From positions 992,001 through 1,056,000 of the forward strand of contig NZ_NEVL01000003.1 of the NCBI RefSeq assembly GCF_002261335.1: DNA of 64,000 nucleotides, given 5' to 3'. The notes under the pieces were generated by a model. That model was given only the letters and a program-made list of their open reading frames with translations, was not told the origin of the DNA and did not search any database. Below are positions 8,090 to 16,380 of this stretch, piece by piece. Position 1 is the first letter of the stretch. Each line of letters starts with the position of its first letter. This DNA comes from Bordetella genomosp. 1. GTDB taxonomy: Bacteria; Pseudomonadota; Gammaproteobacteria; Burkholderiales; Burkholderiaceae_B. The translations under genes were made by a program, and so were the position numbers.

Positions 8090-9223
8090 TCAGTCCTTGA
8101 GCGACACCCATAGCGGACCGTCGATCGGCCGCGCCAGGAAACGCGCGTTGATCTCGGCCAGCGTCGCTGCGGGGTCCAGGTCGGGGAAACGTTCGGGGTG
8201 CAGCCACTTGGCCGCCACCTCGACGAACAGGATGTTGAGCGGCCGCATCGTGATGAGGCCGGTCCAGATGCCATGCACGCGCTGGTTGCGCGTGCTCGCC
8301 AATTCGGCAAAGCCGGGCCGGCCGAGCAGCCGCTGCAGGCCGGCGCGCGCCTGGACCGGGTCGAGGCCGGGGCCGATGGCCGGACGGCCGCCCGCGGCCC
8401 AGCCGCCGCCCGAGGCGATGTACACGTCGTGCGGCGTGGCCAGCAGGTATTCGAGCTGCAGTTTCTGGTACCAGGCCGCGCTCACGGCCGGCAGCGTCCG
8501 CCCGCCGGCCAGCGCCAGCAGCTCGCCCCAGACCTGCTGGCCCGCGGCCCAGCAGCAATCGTCGACCGTGGACTGCACCTCGAGATAAGTGGTCACGGGC
8601 GGCGTGCCCGACCCGAGGCCCTTGGCGATGCGCGCCAGATGGCGGTCGGCGAACGCCAGGTAGTCCTGCGCGCGCGCCTCGGCGTCGAGGATCTCGCCCC
8701 ACATGCGCAAGTAGCGCCGCAGGTCGGCCACGGGGCCGGCCGAGGTCGCGGCGTCCGCGCCGTTGCTGGCGACGTCGCTGAACACCACCGGGATGTCCGC
8801 CAGGCGCATGCGCTCGAGAAAGCTGCCGCGCTCGTCCCGCTCGGGCGCCATGAACGAACTCGCCACCACCAGGTCGGGCGCGAGGCTGATGACGCCTTCC
8901 AGCGAGATCGAATCGGGCGTCTGGCGTCCCACCACCGGTATCCTGCGCCCGTCTTCCAGGCGCGCCTGCAGCGCGGCGCTGTCGATACGATCGGCCGCCG
9001 CCCAGCCCGCCACGCGCGCGGCCGGGTCCGGCACCAGCAGCGCCATGGTGAGCAGGTCGCGCGCCTCCAGCAGCAGGATGCGGCGCGGCACGCCCGCCAG
9101 CGTCACCTGCCGGCCGGCCATGTCGGTGACGCGGCGCGCGCCGGGCGCGGCCAGCGCCGGCACGGCGCCGCCGCCCAGGCCGCCGAGCAGCAGCCCGGCG
9201 CAGAATCGGCGTCGATCCATCAT
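8090..9223 (-). CDS. Iron-siderophore ABC transporter substrate-binding protein
   Basis: Periplasmic binding protein (377 aa) of the FecB/FhuD/BtuF class III type. The N terminus MMDRRRFCAGLLLGG followed by a hydrophobic stretch and ALA-A resembles a twin-arginine (RRxF) signal peptide. The mature part opens with RRVTDMAGRQVTLAGVPRRI, the typical Peripla_BP_2 entry. Two start codons overlap (9223 and 9220). It begins 7 bp after the TonB receptor gene and ends 2 bp before the SIP gene, so the three form one operon. No permease or ATPase gene is present, so inner-membrane transport must come from elsewhere. Confidence 0.88.
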   Translation of the reverse strand: MMDRRRFCAGLLLGGLGGGAVPALAAPGARRVTDMAGRQVTLAGVPRRILLLEARDLLTMALLVPDPAARVAGWAAADRIDSAALQARLEDGRRIPVVGRQTPDSISLEGVISLAPDLVVASSFMAPERDERGSFLERMRLADIPVVFSDVASNGADAATSAGPVADLRRYLRMWGEILDAEARAQDYLAFADRHLARIAKGLGSGTPPVTTYLEVQSTVDDCCWAAGQQVWGELLALAGGRTLPAVSAAWYQKLQLEYLLATPHDVYIASGGGWAAGGRPAIGPGLDPVQARAGLQRLLGRPGFAELASTRNQRVHGIWTGLITMRPLNILFVEVAAKWLHPERFPDLDPAATLAEINARFLARPIDGPLWVSLKD

Positions 9224-9230
9224 GGCGGGC

Positions 9231-11387
9231 TCACCAGCGATAGCGCAGACCCGCGACGATCTGCCGGCCATTGCCGTACTGGCAATAGAAGTTGGAGCTG
9301 CAGCTCGAGTAGTAGGTCTTGTCGAACAGGTTGTTCACGTTCAGCCGCCCTTCCAGGCCCTTCAGGCTCGCGCTGGCCGCCCCGAAGTCATAGCGCAGCG
9401 CGGCATCCACCAGGGTGTACCCGTCGGCCTCGATGTCGTTGGCGTTGTCGGCATAGCTGGCCCCCACCACGCGCACGCCCGCGCCCACCTTGAGCCCTTC
9501 CAGCAGGCCGCCGCCAAAGCGGTAGTTGGCCCACATCGACCCGAAGTAGCGCGGCACGGCCTGCGGGCGCTTGCCCTGGTTGGCGGGCACGGCGGCCTCG
9601 GTGACCTTGGTGTCGAGCAGGGTCAGCGCAGCGATCAGTTCGACGCTGGGCGTGACCTGCCCGCGCGCCTCGAATTCCAGTCCGCGCGAACGGATCCGGC
9701 CTTCCTGCGTGTTGAAGCCCACGACGTCGGGCACCAGCGCATCGCGCTGGCGGATGTCGAAGGCCGACACCGTGAACAGCGCGTCCATGCCGGTGGGCTG
9801 ATACTTCACGCCCACCTCGTACTGGCTCGCCTTGCTCGGCACGAACGGCGCGCCGCTCGCGTCCACGCCCACGTTGGGCTCGAACGAGGTCGAATAGCTC
9901 AGGTACGGCGCCACGCCGTTGTCGAAGGCATACAACAGGCCGGCGCGATAGCTGGTGGCCTCGCTCGACTGGTCGCTGCGGCTCTGCGCCAGGCGGTTCT
10001 CGGTGTCCTGCGTGGTCCAGTCGTGACGCACGCCGAGCGTGGCGCGCCAGCCGCCGTAGCGCAGCTGGTCCTGCACGTAGGCGCCGGTCTGGCGCAGCGT
10101 CTGGCCGCTGTCGATGATGGTGGTCAGCGCGCCGATGGGCTGGCCATACTGCGGCCGCGTCACGTCGAATGCCGGCGCGGGCCCCCAGTCGTACTGCCAG
10201 TTGCTGCGCGTGTGCTGATAGTCGAGCCCGGTGAGCAGCGTGTGCTGGACCGCGCCGGTGGCGAAGTCGAACTGGGCCTGGTTGTCGAGCGCCACGCCCT
10301 GCACGTCCTCGATCGAGCGCAGGGCCTGGCGCGGGATGATGCCGGTGTCGGCCAGCGGCCCGGCCATCTGCAGCGAGCGGAAGTCCACGTCCACGTCGGA
10401 ATAGCGCAGGCGCGAGCGCAGCGTCAGCGTCGCGTTCGCGCGGTGTTCGAACTGATAGCCGATGCCATGCTGCTCGCGCTTGAAGGCGTCGAAGTCCGGA
10501 TCGCCGATGTTCACGCGCCGGCCGAGGTCGCCCTTGTAGGCGGCAGGCGCGAGAAACCTGGGATAGATCGAGTTGAAGTAGCCGCCGTCCGGATCCTTCT
10601 GGTAGTACGCGCTCAACGTGAAGCGGGTGTCGGCGCTGGGGCGCCAGGTCAGCGCGGGCGCCACCGCGTAGCGGTCTTCGCGCACGCCGTCGTAGCGCGA
10701 ATCGGCGTGGCGCCCGATCGCGGCCAGGCTGTACAGCAGCGAGCCGTCGGCGTCGAGCGCGCCCTGCGAGCTGAAGCCGGCCTGCGCGCGGCCGTGCGTG
10801 CCGCCCTCCAGCAGGATCTCGTGCGCGGCGCGATCCGAGGCCAGCCGGCTCACCTGGTTCACCAGGCCGCCCGGGCTGATCTGGCCGTAGAGCAAGGCCG
10901 ACGGCCCCTTGAGCACGTCGACGCGGTCGAGCAGATAGGGATCGATCGCGGCCTGCGCGAAGGCCTGCCCGCGCGGCAGCTTCAGGCCATCGAGAAAGTT
11001 GACGTACTGGGTGGCCGTGCCGAACGCGCCGAAGCCGCGCAGAAACACCGAATCGTAGCGGGCGTTGGAGTCGCGATCGGACAGCACGCCGGCGGTGTAG
11101 CGCAGCGCCTCGCCCACGGTCTGTGCGCCCTGCTCGTCGAGTTGCTGGCGCGTCACCGTCGAGACGGACTGGGCGGTTTCAAGCACGGGCGTGTCGCTCT
11201 TGGTCGCCGACGCGCTGGTGGAAAGAAACAGCCGGTCGCCCGTTTCCGTGGGCTCGGGCGCGTCGCCGCGCACCACCACCGGGCTGAGCTGCGTGGCGGC
11301 AGCCTCCTGCGCCTGCGCCGCGCCCCCGAGCGCCAGCCAGCCAGAAACCGTGCCGAGGACCACGGCTTCCCGCAAATCAATCGCCAT
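9231..11387 (-). CDS. TonB-dependent siderophore receptor
   Basis: Outer-membrane ferric-siderophore receptor (718 aa). The signal peptide ends at AQA-Q near residue 26. A TonB-box-like QLSPVVVRGD follows, then the plug (VSTVTRQQLDEQ, LRYTAGV, LRGF, DRVDVLKGPSALLYG, PGGLVNQVS) and a 22-strand barrel. It finishes with LRYRW, the aromatic terminus required for outer-membrane insertion, preceded by NVNNLFDKTYY. The frame opens 17 codons upstream, but MAIDLREAV gives the proper signal peptide. A candidate Fur box lies 21-35 bases upstream. It heads the operon with the binding protein and SIP. Confidence 0.95.
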   Translation of the reverse strand: MAIDLREAVVLGTVSGWLALGGAAQAQEAAATQLSPVVVRGDAPEPTETGDRLFLSTSASATKSDTPVLETAQSVSTVTRQQLDEQGAQTVGEALRYTAGVLSDRDSNARYDSVFLRGFGAFGTATQYVNFLDGLKLPRGQAFAQAAIDPYLLDRVDVLKGPSALLYGQISPGGLVNQVSRLASDRAAHEILLEGGTHGRAQAGFSSQGALDADGSLLYSLAAIGRHADSRYDGVREDRYAVAPALTWRPSADTRFTLSAYYQKDPDGGYFNSIYPRFLAPAAYKGDLGRRVNIGDPDFDAFKREQHGIGYQFEHRANATLTLRSRLRYSDVDVDFRSLQMAGPLADTGIIPRQALRSIEDVQGVALDNQAQFDFATGAVQHTLLTGLDYQHTRSNWQYDWGPAPAFDVTRPQYGQPIGALTTIIDSGQTLRQTGAYVQDQLRYGGWRATLGVRHDWTTQDTENRLAQSRSDQSSEATSYRAGLLYAFDNGVAPYLSYSTSFEPNVGVDASGAPFVPSKASQYEVGVKYQPTGMDALFTVSAFDIRQRDALVPDVVGFNTQEGRIRSRGLEFEARGQVTPSVELIAALTLLDTKVTEAAVPANQGKRPQAVPRYFGSMWANYRFGGGLLEGLKVGAGVRVVGASYADNANDIEADGYTLVDAALRYDFGAASASLKGLEGRLNVNNLFDKTYYSSCSSNFYCQYGNGRQIVAGLRYRW

Positions 11388-11407
11388 TTCAGACACCCTA
11401 TTGCAAA

Positions 11408-11422
11408 TGAAAAGAACTCTCA
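11408..11422 (-). promoter_or_regulatory. Candidate Fur box
   Basis: TGAAAAG-A-ACTCTCA matches the 7-1-7 Fur consensus TGATAAT-N-ATTATCA at 10 of 14 positions and lies within a larger dyad (TTGCAAATGA / TCAATTGCGA). It sits just upstream of the TonB receptor start at 11387, as expected for iron-repressed siderophore uptake. Confidence 0.45.
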
Positions 11423-11439
11423 ATTGCGATGATGGCATA

Positions 11440-11461
11440 AACGGGACGGTATCGTCCAGTT
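11440..11461. promoter_or_regulatory. Candidate TetR operator
   Basis: AACGGGACG-GTAT-CGTCCAGTT is an inverted repeat with arms of 5+3 bp and one mismatch, in the spacer between the divergent TonB receptor and TetR genes. Size and symmetry fit a TetR dimer site, probably autoregulatory. Confidence 0.4.
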
Positions 11462-11595
11462 ATTTCACGCGCGTTGTTTTCCGGAGAACGGCGCCTTGGC
11501 GTGGCCACAACGGGATGGCAGCGTTTGGTTATTTGCCGGCCCGGGGCGAAGTGCGGGACAATGCCGCTTGTTTCCCCAGGCTTCCAGGACATCGC

Positions 11596-12291
11596 ATGGC
11601 AACCACTCCCGGCTCGACGCAAGCGCGTGCGCGCGCCCCCCGGGCGGTCGCGGCACCGCCGGCCGCGCCCCGATCCCAGGGCGGGCGCCCAACCCGCGCG
11701 GCCGCGGCCGAACTGGAACGGCGCATACTCGACGAAGCCGCGGCGCTGTTCGCGGCGCAGGGCTATGCCGCCACCTCCATGGAGCAGGTGGCCGAAGTCT
11801 GCAAGGCCGGCAAGGACACCATCTATCGCCGCTACGCCTCCAAGGGCGCGCTGTTCACGGCCGTGATGGCGCGCTTTCGTGCCGCCGTGGTCGACGAACT
11901 CGGCGCCTGTCTGAGCGCGGGCGGCGCGCCCGCCGAGCGCTTGCGCCGCTACGCGCGCGCCCTGCTCGACGTCAATTTGCGGCCGCAACTATTGGCGCTG
12001 AACCGCGTCGCGCTGGCCGAGGCGATACCGTCCAAGGGCGTGCAACCCACGCCCAGCGCCGACGACCCCTTCATGCGCCAGCTCGCCGCGCTGGTGCGCG
12101 AGGCCCAGGATGCCGGCGCGCTGCGGCCGGGCGACGCCCTGTTCATCGCCGAACAACTGCTGTACGCCACCTCGATCCGGCCGCTGGTGACGACGATGCT
12201 GGGCGAGGCCGCCTTCTCGACCGCCGCCCGCCAGGACGCCTATTTCGAGCAGGCCTGGACGCTGTTCCTGCACGGCGCCGCGGCGGCCTGA
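11596..12291 (+). CDS. TetR/AcrR family regulator
   Basis: Repressor of 231 aa. After a disordered Ala/Pro/Arg-rich N terminus of about 30 residues comes the HTH: RRILDEAAALFAAQGYAATS, then the recognition helix region AGKDTIYRRYASKGALF. The C-terminal ligand domain resembles the AefR-like TetR_C group. The start chosen (MATTPGSTQ) is the first ATG with no upstream extension resembling the family. Divergent from the siderophore receptor; a palindrome at 11440-11461 may be its operator. Ligand and target are not evident. Confidence 0.85.
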   Translation: MATTPGSTQARARAPRAVAAPPAAPRSQGGRPTRAAAAELERRILDEAAALFAAQGYAATSMEQVAEVCKAGKDTIYRRYASKGALFTAVMARFRAAVVDELGACLSAGGAPAERLRRYARALLDVNLRPQLLALNRVALAEAIPSKGVQPTPSADDPFMRQLAALVREAQDAGALRPGDALFIAEQLLYATSIRPLVTTMLGEAAFSTAARQDAYFEQAWTLFLHGAAAA

Positions 12292-12379
12292 CGAGATGCG
12301 GCTGCGCGCCGAGGCCCTGCCGTAGCGGGCCCGGAAGGCGCGCCGCGACGGCGCGGCGAGTGCCTTGCCTCCAATGAAA

Positions 12380-12403
12380 AAGCCGCGCCCGAGGGCGCGG
12401 CTT
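12380..12403. terminator. Bidirectional intrinsic terminator
   Basis: AAGCCGCGCC and GGCGCGGCTT form a 10-bp stem with a 4-base loop between the convergent TetR and Bug genes. On the minus strand it is followed by TTTTTC-type sequence (five T), on the plus strand by TTCTTT, so it can stop both transcripts. Confidence 0.75.
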
Positions 12404-12426
12404 CTTTCATCGTGCGGCCGGCGGGA

Positions 12427-13398
12427 TCACTCCACGCGCGCGCCCGACTCCTTCACCAGCTTTTCCGAGGCCTTCCAGTCGGCGGCCAGGATCTGCTGGA
12501 ACTCGTCGGTGGACTTGGCCGCGGCTTCGACGCCGAGCGAGGCCAGGCGTTCCTGCACCTTGGGATCGGCCAGCACCTTGTTGACCGCGGCGTTCAGCTC
12601 CGCCTTCTTGTCGGCCGGGATGGCGGCCGGCGCGAGCAGGCCCATCCACGAATCGAACGCGTAGCCGGGCACGCCGCTTTCCGCCACGGTCGGCAGGTCG
12701 GGCGCGAAACGCGAGCGCTGCTTGCCGGTGTAGGCGATCAGCGTGACGCGCGGATCGTTGCGGTACGGCATCACGCCGATGGTGGCCGAGGTCACGCCCT
12801 GCACGCGGCCGGCGAGCAGCTCGGTCACGGCGTCGCCGGTGGACTTCATCGGGATGTGCTGCATTTCCAGGCCGGCGGCGGCCAGGAAGGAGGCCATGCC
12901 GAGGTGCGAGGCGCTGCCGTTGCCGGCCGAGGCGTAGTCGTAGCCGCCCGGCTTGGCCTTCACGGCCTGGATGAACTCGGCGGTGTTCTTCGCGCCGAGG
13001 GCCTTCGAGGCCATGATGATGTAGCCGACGTTGCCCAGATAGCCCACGCCGGTGAAATCCTCGTAGGGGCGGTAGCTCAGGCTCTTGTACATATAGCCGG
13101 CGATGTGGTGGCTGGCCGCGGCCAGCACCAGCGTGTTGCCGTCGGGCTCGGCCTTGGCCACGGCGGCGGTGCCCACCGTGCCACCGGCGCCGGCGCGGTT
13201 CTCGACCACGACCGTGGCGTTGAGCGCGCGGCCCAGCTCTTCGCTGATGGCGCGTGCGATGGTGTCCTGCACCGCGCCGGTGCCATAGGGCACGATCACG
13301 CGCACGACGCGGTCGGCGGCGAGGGCGTCAACGCCCTGCGTCAGCGCAAACAGGGAGAACGAAGCGGCGGAAACTGCGTACGACAAGCGGAATTTCAT
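12427..13398 (-). CDS. Bug/TctC-family periplasmic solute-binding receptor
   Basis: Orphan Bug receptor of 323 aa. Signal peptide MKFRLSYAVSAASFSLFALT with cleavage after ALA-A. The first ligand loop reads VPYGTGAVQDTIAR, lacking the usual PGG, which may alter ligand choice; the second loop is AEPDGNTLVLAA rather than PDGYT. The open frame extends 35 codons upstream of MKFRL without family similarity. It stands alone between the TetR gene and a GNAT gene, so no pathway is suggested by context. Confidence 0.9.
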   Translation of the reverse strand: MKFRLSYAVSAASFSLFALTQGVDALAADRVVRVIVPYGTGAVQDTIARAISEELGRALNATVVVENRAGAGGTVGTAAVAKAEPDGNTLVLAAASHHIAGYMYKSLSYRPYEDFTGVGYLGNVGYIIMASKALGAKNTAEFIQAVKAKPGGYDYASAGNGSASHLGMASFLAAAGLEMQHIPMKSTGDAVTELLAGRVQGVTSATIGVMPYRNDPRVTLIAYTGKQRSRFAPDLPTVAESGVPGYAFDSWMGLLAPAAIPADKKAELNAAVNKVLADPKVQERLASLGVEAAAKSTDEFQQILAADWKASEKLVKESGARVE

Positions 13399-13695
13399 GA
13401 TTCTCGTCAGGTGAGCGGCCACAACCGGGCGGCACGCGAGTGAAACTGCGAAAGGGAGACAGCGATAGTGCGGGGAACTGCGGGCGCATGATCGGAAGCG
13501 CATCCGTGCACAGGTGCTGGCGGCATGGAACCTGGAGCAACGGAGACGCGCCCGGGACGGGGCGGCGCGGGCGCCGCGACGCCAGCGTAGACACGGCGCG
13601 GGGAACCCCGGCCGCGAACCGGCGACGGACTCTACGCATTAACGGCCTGCGCGGCCACGATTTAATGGCAGTTTGCTTATGCCATATAGCGGGGT
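13399..13695. other. Intergenic region, no gene seen
   Basis: 297 bases between the Bug gene and a GNAT gene, both on the minus strand. It holds the promoter region of the Bug gene and the 3' end of the GNAT transcript. An inverted repeat ATGGCA / TGCCAT (13665-13670 and 13680-13685) lies just after the GNAT stop but has only a weak T tract, so I do not call a terminator. No conserved coding frame is seen. Confidence 0.5.
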
Positions 13696-14181
13696 TTACA
13701 CCGATACCCGGCCCGGTCGGCGCATGTGGTATTCGTGCTCGCCTTCCCCCGCCACCACGAAGCCGCAGCGTTCGTACAGACGGCGCGCCGGGTTGACCTT
13801 CAGCACGTCGAGCACCACGGGCAGGCCCTCGGCATCGGCCTGGTCCAGCACCACGCGCAGCACGCGCTCGCCCCAGCCCTGGCCCTGAAAGCCGGGCGCG
13901 ATCTGGATCTGCACCACGTACCAGCGCGTCTCGCTGCCGGTCGTGTCGCGATAGGCCTTGAGCAGGCCGCCGGGTTGCCCGTCGATCAGCAGCAGCCGCG
14001 CGTCTTCCCAGTGATAGAGGATGCGCGCCATGTGGGCCGCGTCGTCGTGCGGGATGCCCTGCGCCTCGAGATGCGCGTCCATGGTGCGGCGGCGCAGGTC
14101 CAGCAGATAAGGCAGGTCGGTCTGGGCCGGCACCTGGAAGCGGATGCGGGCGTCGGCGCTGGCCGTGAAGAGGGAGGGCAT
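13696..14181 (-). CDS. GNAT family N-acetyltransferase
   Basis: Acetyltransferase of 161 aa with the GNAT core. Strand beta4 is VVQIQIAPGFQGQGWGERVL, which carries the acetyl-CoA pyrophosphate loop (Q-G-Q-G-W-G). The C-terminal NPARRLYERCGFVV is motif B. The N-terminal DLRRRTMDAHLEAQG is typical of a small-molecule acetyltransferase. It starts at MPSLFTASADAR; the long upstream frame is a shadow of the MFS gene. Divergent from an MFS permease. Acceptor unknown. Confidence 0.85.
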   Translation of the reverse strand: MPSLFTASADARIRFQVPAQTDLPYLLDLRRRTMDAHLEAQGIPHDDAAHMARILYHWEDARLLLIDGQPGGLLKAYRDTTGSETRWYVVQIQIAPGFQGQGWGERVLRVVLDQADAEGLPVVLDVLKVNPARRLYERCGFVVAGEGEHEYHMRRPGRVSV

Positions 14182-14352
14182 GGCTGGGTCCGGAACGGGA
14201 AGACGAAGGGCCCCGGCATCCGCGCGGATGCCGGCCGGCCGCCATCTTATCAAGGCCGGCGCGCGCAGCGGGCCCGGCACGACTGGAGTATGCTCTCGCC
14301 CCGCCGCGCCCTCTCCTTTCCTGCGGCGCACCGATCTGGCGGAGCATTTCCT

Positions 14353-15564
14353 GTGGGCAACAACATCCGTTGGCTGCGCGCGTTCTATTTCCTGTTCTAC
14401 GGGCTGCAAGGCATCAGCATCCCGTTCCTGCCGCTGTGGTTCGCGAGCCGCGGGCTCGACAAGGACCTGATCGGCCTGATCGTCGCCACCGCCTTTCTGC
14501 CCAAGATCCTGTCGGCGCCGCTGCTGGCGCACGCGGCCGATCTCACCGGCCGGCTCAAGGCGCTGATCGCGGCGCCGCTGGTCGCCACCGCCCTGCTGTT
14601 CGCGCTCTATCCCTGGCTGCAGGCGCCCGCGTGGGTGTTCTGGACCACGCTGGGCATCAACATGCTGTTCCCGGCGGTGCAGCCGGTACTCGACCGCATC
14701 GCGCTGTCGCACAGCCACGGCGGGCGGCCGGTCTACACCACGGTGCGCGTGTGGGGCTCGATCGGCTTCGCCGCCACCACGCTGGCCGGCGGCTACGTGA
14801 TCCGCGCGACCGATCCGCTGGCCATCGTCATCATGAGCGTGCTGCTGACCCTGACCTGCGTGGCCTGCCTGCGCAGGCTGCCGCTGGGCGCCACGCTGCC
14901 GAACCGGCCGGTGCCCGCGGCCAGCGCGACGCCGCCCGCCACGGCCCCTACCCCGTCCGCAACCGCGCCGCGCCCGCGCTGGCCCCTGCTGCAGGTCCTG
15001 CGCGACAACGCCGCCGTGCTGGTCATCCTGGGCGCGTCCCTGGTGCAGGCGAGCAACGGTTTTCTCTATTCCTATTCGACGCTGTACTGGACCGACGCCG
15101 GCCTGAGCACCTCCGACATCGGCCTGGCCTGGACCGTGGGCGTCAGCGCCGAGGTGCTGTTCTTCTACTTCGCGGCGCGCATCGTGCCGCGCATCGGTGC
15201 CGAGCGGCTGATCTGGATCTCGGCCCTGCTCACCGCCGTGCGCTGGATCGGGCTGGCATTCTGCACCTCGCTCGCGCCGCTGCTGGCCCTGCAGCTGCTG
15301 CAGGCCTTCACGCTGGGCGGCAACAACTCGGCCGTCATGACGTACATCTCGCGGCGGGTCGCGCCCGGTTGCCAGACCTCCGCCATCGCCCTCTACGCCA
15401 TGATGTCCGGCGGGATCCTGATGTTCTTCTGCGTCAACGCCGCGCGCCTGGTGTATCCGCAGGTAAGCTGGGGCGGCTTCGGCATGATGGCCGTCTTCGC
15501 CCTCTGCGCCATCCCGCTCGTGCTCTGGTCGCGCCGCGTCGGCGCGGCGCCCCCGCCGCCTTGA
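14353..15564 (+). CDS. MFS transporter, MFS_1-like (phenylpropionate permease HcaT-like)
   Basis: Inner-membrane permease of 403 aa with about 12 membrane segments. The N terminus WLRAFYFLFYGLQGISIPFLP is characteristic of the PF12832 (HcaT/nucleoside permease-like) group, as is VYTTVRVWGSIGF after TM4. A Pro/Ala-rich cytoplasmic loop (residues about 187-212) separates the halves. I use the GTG at 14353 because GGAG precedes it by 8 bases and the length then fits the family; ATG 14290 is an alternative but has its GGAG only 1-2 bases away. Substrate unknown. Confidence 0.8.
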   Translation: MGNNIRWLRAFYFLFYGLQGISIPFLPLWFASRGLDKDLIGLIVATAFLPKILSAPLLAHAADLTGRLKALIAAPLVATALLFALYPWLQAPAWVFWTTLGINMLFPAVQPVLDRIALSHSHGGRPVYTTVRVWGSIGFAATTLAGGYVIRATDPLAIVIMSVLLTLTCVACLRRLPLGATLPNRPVPAASATPPATAPTPSATAPRPRWPLLQVLRDNAAVLVILGASLVQASNGFLYSYSTLYWTDAGLSTSDIGLAWTVGVSAEVLFFYFAARIVPRIGAERLIWISALLTAVRWIGLAFCTSLAPLLALQLLQAFTLGGNNSAVMTYISRRVAPGCQTSAIALYAMMSGGILMFFCVNAARLVYPQVSWGGFGMMAVFALCAIPLVLWSRRVGAAPPPP

Positions 15565-15666
15565 AACGCAACGAAACCACCCCGTGCATCGCCGCGATTC
15601 CGGGGCCGGAACGACAGCAGTAAAGTAGTGGTGGGTACCGGGGTTTCCGGTTCCGGAGAACAGATC

Positions 15667-16329
15667 ATGAAGTCGCAAGTCTTGCGGCGGGTGTCCGCGG
15701 CCGTGCTCCTGGCCGCCGTGTGCGCCCCCGCGTTCGCGGGCCCCGGCTGGGGCGGCGGTGGCTACTACGGTGGCCGCCACGGTTATTACGGCAGTGGCTA
15801 CAACCACCATCACCATGGCGGCGGCGGTTCGTCGTCGGATGGCTGGTGGATCGGCGGCGCGATCGCGCTGGCCGCGGTGGGCGCACTGCTGCTCGCCAAC
15901 AATGCCAACGAGCCGGCCTACAACTCGGTGGGCGGCCAGGTGAGCGCCGGCGGCGTCACCTACACCACGCCGCCGGGCGTGTACGACAGCGGCTACGGCA
16001 ACGCGGGCTACGGGGGCACCTATGTCGCTCCCTACGAATCGCAGGGAAGCTATGCCCAGCCGCTGACGTCATCGCCCACCTACGCCGCGCCGCAATCCTA
16101 CCCGGTGCCGCAATACGACGCGGGCGATCCTGCCGCGCGCAACACGGCGCCGTTGGCCGCGCAGCCGTCGACGTCGGTGGCGCGCAACACGCCGCCGGCC
16201 AGCGTCGACTGCCGCAGCTATGCCATCAACCAGAGCGGCTACGACCCGGCGATCCGCTCGTCCTGGACCACGCAGGTGATGGTGGACACCTACAACCGCT
16301 ATCTGCAGAGCTGCATGGCGGGTTCCTGA
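15667..16329 (+). CDS. Secreted Gly/Tyr/His-rich hypothetical protein
   Basis: Exported protein of 220 aa with no recognised enzymatic domain. Signal peptide MKSQVLRRVSAAVLLAAVCA with cleavage after AFA-G. A Gly/Tyr-rich segment with four consecutive His follows (GGGGYYGGRHGYYGSGYN, HHHHGGGG), then one hydrophobic helix (WWIGGAIALAAVGALLLANN) that may anchor it, and a Tyr/Ser/Pro-rich tail. A CRSYAINQSGYDP segment with two late Cys lies near the C terminus. The His cluster could bind metal, and a ZIP metal transporter gene lies convergent next door, but the link is speculative. Confidence 0.7.
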   Translation: MKSQVLRRVSAAVLLAAVCAPAFAGPGWGGGGYYGGRHGYYGSGYNHHHHGGGGSSSDGWWIGGAIALAAVGALLLANNANEPAYNSVGGQVSAGGVTYTTPPGVYDSGYGNAGYGGTYVAPYESQGSYAQPLTSSPTYAAPQSYPVPQYDAGDPAARNTAPLAAQPSTSVARNTPPASVDCRSYAINQSGYDPAIRSSWTTQVMVDTYNRYLQSCMAGS

Positions 16330-16349
16330 GCGCAGCCCACGCGGGCAGG

Positions 16350-16376
16350 CAGGCGGCCGCCATGCGCGGCCGTCTG
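16350..16376 (+). terminator. Hairpin terminator between convergent genes
   Basis: CAGGCGGCCGC pairs with GCGGCCGTCTG (11 bp, one G-T) across a 5-base loop, followed by CGTTTC on the plus strand. It lies between the convergent secreted-protein and ZIP genes. The T tract is short, so efficiency is uncertain. Confidence 0.5.
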
Positions 16377-16380
16377 CGTT

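Noticed and set aside
13665-13685. Terminator after the GNAT gene
   Set aside because: ATGGCA/TGCCAT is only 6 bp with a 9-base loop and lacks a T run on the relevant strand.
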